From NCBI RefSeq assembly GCF_000720325.1, contig NZ_JOJM01000018.1, positions 62,001 to 126,000 of the forward strand: a stretch of 64,000 nucleotides of DNA. Reading direction: 5' to 3'. Shown here piece by piece: positions 17,098-25,494 of the stretch. Source of the stretch: Streptomyces sp. NRRL B-1347. Lineage in GTDB: Bacteria; Actinomycetota; Actinomycetes; Streptomycetales; Streptomycetaceae. Position 1 is the first letter of the stretch. Every line of letters starts with the position of its first letter. A program made the translations under genes and the position numbers. The notes beneath the pieces were generated by a model, which was not told the DNA's origin, made no database searches, and saw nothing but the letters and a program-made list of their open reading frames with translations.

Positions 17098-17706
17098 ATG
17101 ACGGACGACGACGTCGCCGAGGTGCTGGCCGCGATGGGGCCGCGGCTGCAGGCCGTGCGGGAGCGGCGCGGGGAGACGCTCACCGACGTGAGCCGCGCGA
17201 CCGGCATCTCCCTCAGCACGCTGTCGCGCGTCGAGAACGGCCGCCGCAAGCCGAACCTGGAACTGCTGTTGCGCCTGGCGAAGGCGTACGACGTCTCCCT
17301 GGACGAGCTGACCGGCACCGCGCCCGCCACGGCGCGGGAGCCGCGGAGGCCGCCGCGGCGTGCGCAGGGCGACAAGGCCGTACTGCCGCTGACCCGGTAC
17401 GTCGGGGGCCTGCACGCCCACAAGCACGTCCTGCCCGCGACCGGCGAACAGCCGGCACGGCCGCGCCAGACGTCGCACGAAGGCCGTGCGTGGCTGTGCG
17501 TGCTGTCCGGACGGCTGTGGCTCGCGCTCGGCGACCACGACCTCGTCCTCACCGCCGGAGAGGTCGCCGAGTTCGACAGCCGCACCCCTCACGGGGTAGC
17601 CAACGCCGGACCCGGCGGACCGGTCGAGTACCTCATCATGTTCGGGCCGCAGGGCGAACGCCTGCGGCCGAGCGTCCACCCCGCAGGCGACCAGGCGCGA
17701 GCCTGA
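17098..17706 (+). CDS. XRE-family regulator with C-terminal cupin domain
   Basis: 202 residues with an ATG start. The XRE helix-turn-helix spans about residues 12-72 (LQAVRERRGETLTDVSRATG, then LSTLSRVENGRRKPNLELL). An Arg/Pro-rich linker leads to a cupin_2 barrel from about 125 to 190 (EGRAWLCVLSGRLWLALGDHD, then DSRTPHGVANAG). This architecture senses a small molecule in the cupin barrel and usually represses neighbouring catabolic or detoxification genes; the divergent hydrolase gene is the obvious target. Confidence 0.92.
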   Translation: MTDDDVAEVLAAMGPRLQAVRERRGETLTDVSRATGISLSTLSRVENGRRKPNLELLLRLAKAYDVSLDELTGTAPATAREPRRPPRRAQGDKAVLPLTRYVGGLHAHKHVLPATGEQPARPRQTSHEGRAWLCVLSGRLWLALGDHDLVLTAGEVAEFDSRTPHGVANAGPGGPVEYLIMFGPQGERLRPSVHPAGDQARA

Positions 17707-17727
17707 GACCCGCGGCTCGGCCGGGGC

Positions 17728-18462
17728 CTAACCCTCCCGCAGCCGGACCGCCGCGCGCCCGGACGCCGGGTCACGTTCAAGGATCACGTAGCGACTGAGG
17801 ACGGCGAGGGCGACGATGCAGCCGCCCATCTCCAAACCCTCCTCCACGAGCGTGCCCAGCATGAGCACGACGCTGTAGCCGTTCTCCAGTGCCCAGCCGT
17901 TGAACGCCTCGGTCACCAGCGCCCCGCCCAGATACACCCCCAGCGCGGCGAGGACGCCGTTGCGCAGATCGCGCGGGAGCTTGCGCGCCCAAAGGACGGC
18001 GCACACGGTGCCCGCCGCCGCGAGCAGCGCGCCGGGCAGCACCCAGGCGTGCGTGGGCAGCGCACCCCCGGCCCAGTCCTTCCAGGACCGGCCGACCTCG
18101 CCGAGGCGCTCGTGCAGCGACACCGTCTCGTCGATGCTGAGCAGCGCGGTCGCGGCGGCGAGACCGAGCCAGGACAGCCGCCCGGGGCGCGTGTCGCGCC
18201 CGCTGAGCAGCGCGGCGGTCAGCGCCACGCCCGCCACGGCCAGCAGCAGCGTGCTGTTCCACCACGTGGCCAGATTGGCCTCGACGTCGACGTTCACCAA
18301 CCTGCGGATGGTCGGTATGGAGTCGTAGTGGTTGTAGGCACGCGTACCGAGGTCGGCGGCGAGTAAGAGCGCGGTGGCGCCCGCGGCGCACCACAGGACA
18401 CGGCGGGCAGGCGGTCTCACGAGCTCACCGACGCGCTGGTCGTGGGTTTGAGTATCGGTCAT
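17728..18462 (-). CDS. Multi-pass membrane protein of unknown function
   Basis: 244 residues with six or so membrane helices: about 23-40, 68-86, 93-110, 140-160, 168-185 and 196-222. A conserved-looking acidic turn, SIDETVSLHERLGEVGR, follows the third helix, with a second acidic patch (GTLVEEGLEMGG) in the last helix. The Asp/Glu/His residues in and next to membrane helices could bind a metal or ion, but I do not recognise the family. It ends 21 bases from the convergent XRE-cupin gene. Confidence 0.75.
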   Translation of the reverse strand: MTDTQTHDQRVGELVRPPARRVLWCAAGATALLLAADLGTRAYNHYDSIPTIRRLVNVDVEANLATWWNSTLLLAVAGVALTAALLSGRDTRPGRLSWLGLAAATALLSIDETVSLHERLGEVGRSWKDWAGGALPTHAWVLPGALLAAAGTVCAVLWARKLPRDLRNGVLAALGVYLGGALVTEAFNGWALENGYSVVLMLGTLVEEGLEMGGCIVALAVLSRYVILERDPASGRAAVRLREG

Positions 18463-18671
18463 GCATACGGAGGCTAGCGGCTTGATCAGCGGACGAAGTG
18501 CCCGGGGCGCCCGGCATGGTGTGCTTCCGGACAGATCCTTTACGGCTCTCTTACGGCCGGGCGCACGCGATGAACTCGGCCTGGGCGGCGGGGGCGTAGG
18601 CCCTGGGCGGCAGTGGTGGACGAGGCCTAATTGGTTTGCCGCCGTCCCTTCCGGTCGGATAGGAAGCCCGC

Positions 18672-19208
18672 ATGCTTAGGGGTAGCAAGGTCGGGCTCAG
18701 GGCCCGGCACGAGGACGACATTCCGGTCCTGCAGGCCGAGCTCTACGACGACGTGGTCAACCAAGCGCGGTCCGACACCCGGCCGTGGCGGCCGATCACG
18801 CCCGGCTCGCAGGACGGGCAGTTCGTGGTGGACGACAAGGAGCAGCGGCACGCCTCGTTCTCCGTGGTGGAGTCGGGCGGCGGCACGCTGATCGGCGACG
18901 CGGTGCTGTGGAACATCGACAACCACAACCGGTCCGCGCACATCGGCCTCGAACTGCTGCCGTCCGCCCGCGGCAAGGGCTACGGCACCGACGTGGTCGC
19001 CGTGCTGTGCCACTACGGCTTCGTCGTGCGCGGCCTGCAGCGGCTGCAGATCGAGACGCTGTCGGACAACGCCGCGATGCTGCGCTCCGCCGAGCGCAAC
19101 GGCTTCGTCCGCGAGGGCGTGCTGCGCTCCTCGGCCTGGGTGATGGGCGAGTTCATCGACGAGGTGCTGCTCGGACTCCTCGCCCGGGACTGGAAGCCGA
19201 AGAGCTAG
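18672..19208 (+). CDS. GNAT-family acetyltransferase
   Basis: 178 residues; ATG preceded by AGGAAG. A RimL-type GNAT fold: KVGLRARHEDD at the N-terminus, the acetyl-CoA loop SARGKGYGTDVVAVLCHYGF, then LQIETLSDNAAMLRSAERNGF. Similar Streptomyces proteins are annotated only as protein or antibiotic acetyltransferases; the substrate is unknown. It is monocistronic, with about 170 bases before the next gene. Confidence 0.88.
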   Translation: MLRGSKVGLRARHEDDIPVLQAELYDDVVNQARSDTRPWRPITPGSQDGQFVVDDKEQRHASFSVVESGGGTLIGDAVLWNIDNHNRSAHIGLELLPSARGKGYGTDVVAVLCHYGFVVRGLQRLQIETLSDNAAMLRSAERNGFVREGVLRSSAWVMGEFIDEVLLGLLARDWKPKS

Positions 19209-19376
19209 GCGGCCGGTGCGGCACGCCGCTGAGGTGCCCACGCCGCTGCCCCGTGGACCGTGGCGACGCACAGTATGCGCCATTGGTGACCCGGCCAGGC
19301 GATACCGGGGTTGAAGGAGCGGGCGCTGGGGCACGGCTGTGCTGGACCGGGCACGGGAGCGGAAGGAGCCGGGGCG

Positions 19377-20438
19377 ATGGGTGACACGGGCACGGCCGGT
19401 GAGCGGGCGGCGGACGGCGCGCACGGCGGAGACGGGGGAGGCGCCGCGCTCGTCGAGGCGGCGCTCGGCTTCGTGTTCCCCGCCGCGCTCAGGGCGGCCG
19501 CTCTCGTGCGCGTGGCGGACCATCTGGCCGAGGGGCCGCGCGCACCCGCCGAGTTGGCCGCCGCCACCGCGACGGATCCGGCGGCCCTGACCCGGGTGCT
19601 CCGGCTGCTCGCCACGCGAGGTCTGTTCGGCGAGGACGCACAGGGGCGGTTCCGCCTTGAGGCGGCGGGGCAGGCGCTGCGGTCCGATGCCCCAGGGTCC
19701 GTGCGGGACGCGATCCTCATGATCACCGACCGTACGTTCTGGCTCCCGGCGGGGCGGATGGACCACTGTCTGAACACCGGCGGATCCGTCTTCGAGGACA
19801 TCTTCAACCAGCCGTTCTTCGACCACTTCGCCCAGGACGCCGAGACCGCCGCCGTCTTCCACGACGGCATGGCCGCCATGTCCGGCGTGGAGAACGGACC
19901 GATCGCCCGCGCCTACGACTTCCCGAAGACCGGCACCGTCGTGGACGTCGGAGGCGGCCAGGGCGGGTTCCTCGCAGCCGTCCTGCAAGCGGGCCCCGGT
20001 CTCAACGGCGTGCTGTACGACCGGGCCCACGTCCTGGCCGGGCACCGCCTCGCCGACGAGGCGGCGCTCGCCGGGCGGTGGTCCACCGCGGAGGGCGACT
20101 TCTTCACCGACGTGCCCAAGGGCGACGTCCTCGTCCTCAAGCGCATCCTGCACGACTGGCAGGACGAGCAGTGCGTCGGCCTGCTGCGCGCCTGCCGCCG
20201 CGCGCTCGCTCCGGGCGGGCGGATCCTCGTGGTGGACGCGGTCGTCGCACCTGACAACCGCCCTCACCAGGCCAAGGACCTGGACCTTCTGATGATGGCC
20301 TCGTTGGTGGGCCGCGAGCGCACGCACGAGGACTTCCGCGCCCTGCTGGCGGCGGCGGGCCTGCGCCTGACCCGCGTCGTTCCCACCCCTACCGTCCTGA
20401 GCGTCGTCGAGGCCCAGGCCCTGGACGACGCGGCCTGA
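19377..20438 (+). CDS. SAM-dependent O-methyltransferase (plant COMT-like, family 2)
   Basis: The ATG at 19377 follows GGAAGGAGCC, so the upstream frame extension is dropped. 353 residues. An N-terminal dimerisation winged helix (HLAEGPRAPAELAAAT, then LTRVLRLLATRGLF) precedes the methyltransferase domain with the SAM loop VVDVGGGQGGFLAAVLQ and the catalytic-His region LKRILHDWQDEQC. This is the family of natural-product O-methyltransferases such as carminomycin and azinomycin tailoring enzymes. No biosynthetic cluster surrounds it, so the substrate is unknown. Confidence 0.9.
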   Translation: MGDTGTAGERAADGAHGGDGGGAALVEAALGFVFPAALRAAALVRVADHLAEGPRAPAELAAATATDPAALTRVLRLLATRGLFGEDAQGRFRLEAAGQALRSDAPGSVRDAILMITDRTFWLPAGRMDHCLNTGGSVFEDIFNQPFFDHFAQDAETAAVFHDGMAAMSGVENGPIARAYDFPKTGTVVDVGGGQGGFLAAVLQAGPGLNGVLYDRAHVLAGHRLADEAALAGRWSTAEGDFFTDVPKGDVLVLKRILHDWQDEQCVGLLRACRRALAPGGRILVVDAVVAPDNRPHQAKDLDLLMMASLVGRERTHEDFRALLAAAGLRLTRVVPTPTVLSVVEAQALDDAA

Positions 20439-20445
20439 CCGGGGT

Positions 20446-21093
20446 CTACGCCTTGCGGGCGAGCAACTGGACTTCTTGGAACTGCCGCTGGTCGGTGGGG
20501 GCCGGCTCGATCACCGTACGGGCCGCCTCGACGAGGCCGTGCTCGCGCAGGAGCGCGGCGAAGCGGTCGGGGGACCAGCGGTAGGCCGTGGTCACCGCGT
20601 GGTCGTAGGCCTGCGTCTCGTGGTGGGGGCCGTCGGTGGCGGGGAAGTCGATCAACAGGTGCCCGCCGGGAGCAAGGACCCGGGCCATCTCGGCCAGGAC
20701 GGCGGGCACGTCCTGCGGCGGGGTGTGGATGACCGACCACCGCGAGAGCACCCCGCCGAGCGCGCCGTCCTCGATGTCCAGCGCGGCCATCGAACCGACC
20801 TCGAACCGAAGCCCGGGGTGCGCCTCCCGCGCGAGCTCGACCATCACCGGCGACGCGTCGACACCGAAGGCGTTCAGGCCCAGCCCCTCCAAATGAGCCG
20901 TGACGTACCCCGGCCCGCAGCCGAGGTCGGCGACCTGGCCGTCACCGTGCGCCCGCACCAACTCCGCGAAGGCGCTCAGGAGGGCGCGCTCCAGAGGACG
21001 CTCACGCAGAGAGTCCTGGAACAGCTCGGCGTAGGTGGTCGCGACGGCGTCGTAGGACTCACGAGTGGTCTGCAAGGTCTGTGGTTCGGTCAT
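20446..21093 (-). CDS. Class I SAM-dependent methyltransferase
   Basis: 215 residues from the ATG at 21093. Methyltransf_11/25 type with motif I VADLGCGPGYVTAHL, an acidic SAM-ribose motif GVDASPVMVELAR and a post-motif region LAEMARVLAPGGHLLIDF. Convergent with the O-methyltransferase gene, with only seven bases between stops. Substrate unknown. GenBank-style names for such proteins (ubiquinone/menaquinone methyltransferase-like) would over-interpret it. Confidence 0.88.
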   Translation of the reverse strand: MTEPQTLQTTRESYDAVATTYAELFQDSLRERPLERALLSAFAELVRAHGDGQVADLGCGPGYVTAHLEGLGLNAFGVDASPVMVELAREAHPGLRFEVGSMAALDIEDGALGGVLSRWSVIHTPPQDVPAVLAEMARVLAPGGHLLIDFPATDGPHHETQAYDHAVTTAYRWSPDRFAALLREHGLVEAARTVIEPAPTDQRQFQEVQLLARKA

Positions 21094-21185
21094 CCGGAGA
21101 CCGTAGCGGGTGAGGGACGCACGCGTGCTCACGGCCCCTCCGGGCCAGCTGACCGCCCGCGGGGCGGGGCCGTTACGGTTGGCCC

Positions 21186-21446
21186 ATGCACGTACGAGGA
21201 GTGGACCCGCGAGACACCACCTGGGAGCACGACGACGCCACCTACCGGGTGTACTTCTGGGACAGGTCGGCGCAGGCGTCGGACGAGTACGAGGTGACAG
21301 ATGCCGACGTCGAGGACGTCCTGACCTGGGCCCGCACCAAGGCTGAGGAGACGGGCTCGGCCTACACCCTGTACGTGAGCGTCACCGACCAGGGCAAGCC
21401 CGGCCTGATCCGCCTGAGCGGAGCCCAGGGCGACCCCTTCGCTTGA
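21186..21446 (+). CDS. Small acidic hypothetical protein
   Basis: 86 residues beginning MHVRGVDPRD, rich in Asp, Glu and aromatic residues, with no membrane segment or signal peptide. Composition and codon use look genuine. Proteins of this size and composition are common in streptomycetes; I know no function. A short hairpin follows the stop. Confidence 0.7.
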   Translation: MHVRGVDPRDTTWEHDDATYRVYFWDRSAQASDEYEVTDADVEDVLTWARTKAEETGSAYTLYVSVTDQGKPGLIRLSGAQGDPFA

Positions 21447-21454
21447 CACCCTCA

Positions 21455-21470
21455 CCCGCCACGAGGCGGG
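21455..21470. terminator. Short hairpin between convergent genes
   Basis: CCCGCC-ACGA-GGCGGG, a six-base stem with a four-base loop, between the stops of the small acidic protein gene and the HATPase gene. Too short to be sure, but well placed. Confidence 0.5.
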
Positions 21471-21476
21471 CCCGCT

Positions 21477-21977
21477 TCAGCGCAGGGCGAGCTCGGCCAG
21501 GACGGTCGTGCCGGTGCGTGAAGGGCGGATCGTGGTGTGGTCCGCGTACGCCTCCACGAGGGCGAGGCCGCGGCCGGACTCGGCGCGCAGCAGGTCCGCC
21601 GTGCCCTCGTCCGCGGCGGCGGCGCGGCGGCGCGTCACGCGGCGGTGCCAGCAGCCGGTGTCGTGGACCTCGACGCGCAGGACGCCGGGCAGCAGCCGCA
21701 GGCGCAGAGTGACACGAGGGCTGCCGCTGTGCAGTATGACGTTTGTGACCAGCTCAGTGACGACGAGCGCCAGCGCCTCGCGGGTGGCGGCATCGAGGTG
21801 CCAGGCGCGTGCGGACGTCGTCGCCAAGCGGCGCATCGCCGGAGCCGCGGCAGCGGTGGCCGCGAGCGTGGTGAGCGACTCGCGGTGCGCGGCGGCCGGA
21901 CCAGGGGGCGCCGGAGGGGCGGCCGGGATCGCACCGGTGCCCGTTCGGGACTTGCGCTCGTACTGGGCGGTGATCAT
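21477..21977 (-). CDS. HATPase (RsbW/anti-sigma-type) regulatory protein
   Basis: The ATG at 21977 follows GGGAGGACC. 166 residues. A Pro/Ala-rich N-terminus precedes an HATPase_c_2 domain with an N box (LALVVTELVTNVILHSGS), G1-like VEVHDTG and G2-like SGRGLALVEAYAD. Streptomycetes carry dozens of these stand-alone kinases related to SpoIIAB/RsbW, which act in partner-switching with STAS proteins or modulate sigma factors. It is divergent from the large LuxR-type regulator gene across 148 bases; a functional link is possible but not shown. Confidence 0.87.
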   Translation of the reverse strand: MITAQYERKSRTGTGAIPAAPPAPPGPAAAHRESLTTLAATAAAAPAMRRLATTSARAWHLDAATREALALVVTELVTNVILHSGSPRVTLRLRLLPGVLRVEVHDTGCWHRRVTRRRAAAADEGTADLLRAESGRGLALVEAYADHTTIRPSRTGTTVLAELALR

Positions 21978-22125
21978 GCGGTCCTCCCGCTGCCGTGCCC
22001 GCGGCGTCACAGCACGGGCGCTTAGCACGCTGTCAACCGCAGTGGGCGAAAAGCAATCAGTGCCGGGCGAAATACGGATACGCAAAGAAGGCCGGAAGGC
22101 CTGGTAGACGGCGTTCAGGAGCAGA

Positions 22126-24960
22126 GTGGTCACGCAGGGTGAAGAATTCTGGATAGGCCGGATACGGCGGTCACTGACCGAGAAGGACGCCGGCCCCGTA
22201 CTGGTCCTGGTCGCCGGAGCCGCGGGCACCGGCAAGAGTCGGCTGCTGCGACGCCTGGCCGGGCTGCCGGAGGCCCACGGAGTGGTGACGTCCTGGCGCT
22301 GCGACCGCGGGCAGCTTCCGGACGTCGTCGCCGATGCCCCCGCGCTGTTGCTGGTGGACGACGTCCACGCGGCGGACGAGGAGGCCCTGGCCCGGGTACG
22401 GGACGTCCTGGAGCACCCGGACGCACGGATGGCCGTCGTCGTCACCTACCGCCCCGAAGAGCTGGCCCAGCCCGGCCTGCCGTTCGGCGCGGAACCGCTG
22501 CGCTACCCCGACGACCTGGTGGTCCTGCGCCACCGCGTGCGGCCCTGGGACGCCGGTCAGGTCGCCGAGGCGGCGAGCGAGGCACTGGGGGAGGGGTGCG
22601 CCCCACAGGCGGTGGCACGGCTGCACGAGCTGTCCGGCGGAGTGGCGCAGGTGGTGGTCGACCTGCTGGCCGTCCTGCGGGACAGCGCGGGGCAGCGCTG
22701 TACCGCCGCCGACGTCGACGCCGCGGGGGTGCCCGTGCGGCTGGCCGAGCTGACGCTGCACCGCACGCACGCCCTTCCCGGGCCCGCACGGCGCGTGGTG
22801 TGGGCGGCGGCCGTGCTGGGCGAACCGGCGTCAGGGGCGGATCTGCTGACCGTGGCCGGGCTGGCGGCGCGCACGACGGCGGCACCGGAAGACACCCATG
22901 CCGGGCACCAGGCCCGCGAGGGTCACCAGGGCCACGACAGTCACCAGGGCCGCGGTGGTCACCACGGCCATGACAGGCATCACGGCCACGCAAGGCATCA
23001 CGGCCACGACGGCGAAGGCGCCCTCACCGCCGCCCTGGAGCGAGCCGCCCTGCTGGAGGACGCCGAGCACCGCTACGCCCTGCCGGTCCCGCTGGCGGCC
23101 GCCGCCGTGCTGGAAACGATCCCCGGCCCCGTCCGCCAAGAACTGCACGGCCGCGCGGCCGCACTGCTCCAGCGCAGGCACCCCGTGCCGTGGGCGGCCC
23201 TGGCCCGCCACCGCCGGGCGGGCGGCGAGATGCGCGCCTGGCTGCGGGCCGTGGAACGCGCGGCCCAGCAGTTCGCGGCCGAGGGCCGCCACCAAGAGGC
23301 CATCGCGCTCCTTGAGGACACGCTCGCCTCGCCCCTGGTGGCCAAGGCCGCGCGAGCCCGCCTCGCCCCGGTCCTTGCCGCCAGCGCCGTCGTCGCGCTG
23401 CGCTCCGACCAGACGGTCGAGGTGCTCACGCAGATCGTGCAGGACGAGGACCTGCCGCAGGCCGTACGCGGCGAGATGCGCCTGGACCTGGGGCTGCTGC
23501 TGTGCAACCAGGTCGGCAGGAGCACGCACGGCTGGGCGGAGCTGGAACGGTCCGCCGCGGAACTGCGCGAGGAGCGACCGGAACTGGCGGCCCGGGCGAT
23601 GTCGGCCCTGGCCATGCCGTACTGGCCGGGCAACTCCCTGGACGTCCACCTGGCCTGGATGCGGGACGCCGAGCAGGCCAGCGCGGCGAGCGGCGACGAG
23701 GTCGTGAGGACCGCCGTGGCCGCGAACCGGGCGGGCCTGGCCCTCAGTTACGGCAACCCCGAGGGCTGGCAGCTGCTGGAGGCCCTCCCCTTCGACAGCC
23801 CCGACCCGCGCTGCCGCCGCCACGTGGCGCGCGGCCTGTGCAACGCCGCGGACTCCTCGGTGTGGCTGGGCTACTACGACCGTACGCGCGAACTGCTCGA
23901 CCAGGGCCTCGAACTGTCCGCGCGCAGCGGTGCCCCCTACACCGAGCGGACCGCGATGGGCACCCGGCTGCTCCTGGAGTGGGCCACCGGGCAGTGGGAG
24001 GGACTCAGCGAACGCTGCGAGGAGTTCGTCCGTGAAACCGCCGACATGCCCGTCATCTCGGCCGACGCCCGCACCGTGCTGGGGCTGCTCCACCTCGCCA
24101 GGGGAGGCTGGGGCCCGGCCGGATCCTGGCTGTCGGGCACCGAAGCGCCCTTGGCCGAACACGCCGCCGCACCCCTGGGCGCGACCCTGGCCGGGGCGCT
24201 CATCCGCCTTGCCCTGGCACGGGAGGACCTGGCAGGAGCCGCCGCGCAGGCCCGTACCGCCTGGAACGCCGTCCTCACCAAAGGCGTGTTCGTATGGGCC
24301 GCGGAGCTGGCGCCCTGGGCGGTGGAGGCGCTGGCGCGCGACGGTGACGCCGCGGGCGCGCGCGAGGTCGTGGACACCTTCGCCCGCGGTCTGACCGGCC
24401 TCGCGTCCCCCGCCGCCGAAGCGGCCCTGCTGTGGACCCGCGCCGGGCTGGCCGAGGCGACCGACGAACCTGCCCTGGCCGTACCCCTCTACCAGCAGGC
24501 CGCGACCGCCTTCGCCGCCCTGCCCCGGCCCTACGCCCGCGCCCTGACGGCCGAGGGCGCCGGACGCTGCGCCCTGAAGGCGGCGGACGACGACACGCCC
24601 GACGGCGACGACAGCGCGGCCCGCGAAGGGGGCCGGGAGCAGGCCCTCGCCGAACTCGCCTTCGCCGCGGAGCAGTTCAGCGACCTCGGCGCGGCCTGGG
24701 ACGCCGCCCGCGTCCGCGCGCTCTCCCGCGCCCACCAGCCCGAGAAGGAACGACGCAGGCCCGGCAGGCCCTCCTACCGCGACCAGCTCTCCCCGCGCGA
24801 GCGCGAAGTCGCCGAACTGGCGGGCAACGGACTGACCAACCGCGAGATCGCCACCACGTTGCACCTGTCGCCCCGCACGGTCGAACAGCACGTGGCCCGG
24901 GCCATGCGCAAACTGGGCACGGCGACCCGCCAGGAGTTGGGCGTGGCCGACCGGCCGTAG
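22126..24960 (+). CDS. LAL-like (large ATP-binding) LuxR-family regulator with His-rich insert
   Basis: 944 residues from the GTG at 22126 (CAGGAG five bases upstream). An N-terminal AAA/STAND ATPase carries Walker A GAAGTGKSRLL (residues 31-41) and Walker B ALLLVDDVH. A long alpha-helical, TPR-like middle spans about 330-840, and a LuxR helix-turn-helix ends the protein (LSPREREVAELAGNGLTNREI, then RTVEQHVARAMRKLG). Such regulators usually activate secondary-metabolism or sugar-utilisation genes. Residues about 257-297 are a low-complexity segment with 14 His in HH-G-H repeats, absent from typical members and probably able to bind metal. No cluster next to it is an obvious target. Confidence 0.9.
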   Translation: MVTQGEEFWIGRIRRSLTEKDAGPVLVLVAGAAGTGKSRLLRRLAGLPEAHGVVTSWRCDRGQLPDVVADAPALLLVDDVHAADEEALARVRDVLEHPDARMAVVVTYRPEELAQPGLPFGAEPLRYPDDLVVLRHRVRPWDAGQVAEAASEALGEGCAPQAVARLHELSGGVAQVVVDLLAVLRDSAGQRCTAADVDAAGVPVRLAELTLHRTHALPGPARRVVWAAAVLGEPASGADLLTVAGLAARTTAAPEDTHAGHQAREGHQGHDSHQGRGGHHGHDRHHGHARHHGHDGEGALTAALERAALLEDAEHRYALPVPLAAAAVLETIPGPVRQELHGRAAALLQRRHPVPWAALARHRRAGGEMRAWLRAVERAAQQFAAEGRHQEAIALLEDTLASPLVAKAARARLAPVLAASAVVALRSDQTVEVLTQIVQDEDLPQAVRGEMRLDLGLLLCNQVGRSTHGWAELERSAAELREERPELAARAMSALAMPYWPGNSLDVHLAWMRDAEQASAASGDEVVRTAVAANRAGLALSYGNPEGWQLLEALPFDSPDPRCRRHVARGLCNAADSSVWLGYYDRTRELLDQGLELSARSGAPYTERTAMGTRLLLEWATGQWEGLSERCEEFVRETADMPVISADARTVLGLLHLARGGWGPAGSWLSGTEAPLAEHAAAPLGATLAGALIRLALAREDLAGAAAQARTAWNAVLTKGVFVWAAELAPWAVEALARDGDAAGAREVVDTFARGLTGLASPAAEAALLWTRAGLAEATDEPALAVPLYQQAATAFAALPRPYARALTAEGAGRCALKAADDDTPDGDDSAAREGGREQALAELAFAAEQFSDLGAAWDAARVRALSRAHQPEKERRRPGRPSYRDQLSPREREVAELAGNGLTNREIATTLHLSPRTVEQHVARAMRKLGTATRQELGVADRP
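22894..23016 (+). repeat. In-frame degenerate repeat encoding the His-rich segment
   Basis: Degenerate tandem units of about 15-18 bases around CATCACGGCCACG and CACCAGGGCCACG within the LAL regulator gene. Units vary in number of His pairs, as expected for expansion by slippage. It lies between the ATPase region and the helical region of the protein. Confidence 0.7.
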
Positions 24961-25494
24961 CGAAGCCGACCGGCACCCGTACGCATTTTCGTATCGCTCC
25001 AACACCGCCCGGCCCAGGTCACGTTGGTGGAACCGACACCCGTGCCACGACCAAAAGCCCAGGTCAGGACTAGACCAACACGGCTCACGGCCCTGGTTAA
25101 TTGCGTATCCGTAGGTTGGCCCTTCCGGATAGGCGCGCTGTCCGCTCGGTCATAAGTTCCCTGCCAACCGGTTGGTCGAACGTTCATCTGTTGCAGGTCG
25201 TACGAGTCCTGCGTGACGGATGGACGTGCACTTGCCGGCATCACGCAACGGCTCCTCCGCAGGGATCCACACCAGGCGCCCCGTCCGACCGACGGGCGGG
25301 GTGAAGGCTGTCCTGCGGTTCCCGTGCAGGGCACGCCTGCCGATGACCCGGCAGACGGACCTGCGCCGCCCGCGCGCCGACGCGTCCGCGCCGCCCCCAC
25401 ATCCCCACACGCACCCAACGGCCGGACGCGCAGCACATCGAGCAATTTGTCATGCACGGCACGAACCGCTGGTCCGGCATGCCCGGACCAGCCC
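24961..25494. other. Intergenic region upstream of the subtilase gene
   Basis: 534 bases between the regulator stop and the protease start. I see no convincing gene; the open frames here have poor codon use and no ribosome-binding sites. GC drops around 25060-25200, where a promoter is likely. A DasR-like half-palindrome sits at 25066-25077. The segment may hold a long 5' leader. Confidence 0.5.
25066..25077. promoter_or_regulatory. DasR-like (dre) sequence upstream of the subtilase gene
   Basis: AGGACTAGACCA, whose complement TGGTCTAGTCCT matches 10 of 12 positions of the core TGGTCTAGACCA as I remember it for DasR sites of chitinase and PTS genes. It is about 430 bases before the protease start, which is far, so the link is weak. 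Confidence 0.3.

Noticed and set aside
18627..20327. A 566-codon minus-strand frame over the acetyltransferase and O-methyltransferase genes
   Set aside because: Antisense to two clear plus-strand genes; His/Gly/Arg/Gln-rich shadow composition.
22894..23016. Possible CRISPR array
   Set aside because: The repeat is in frame inside a regulator gene, has no unique spacers and encodes His-rich protein.
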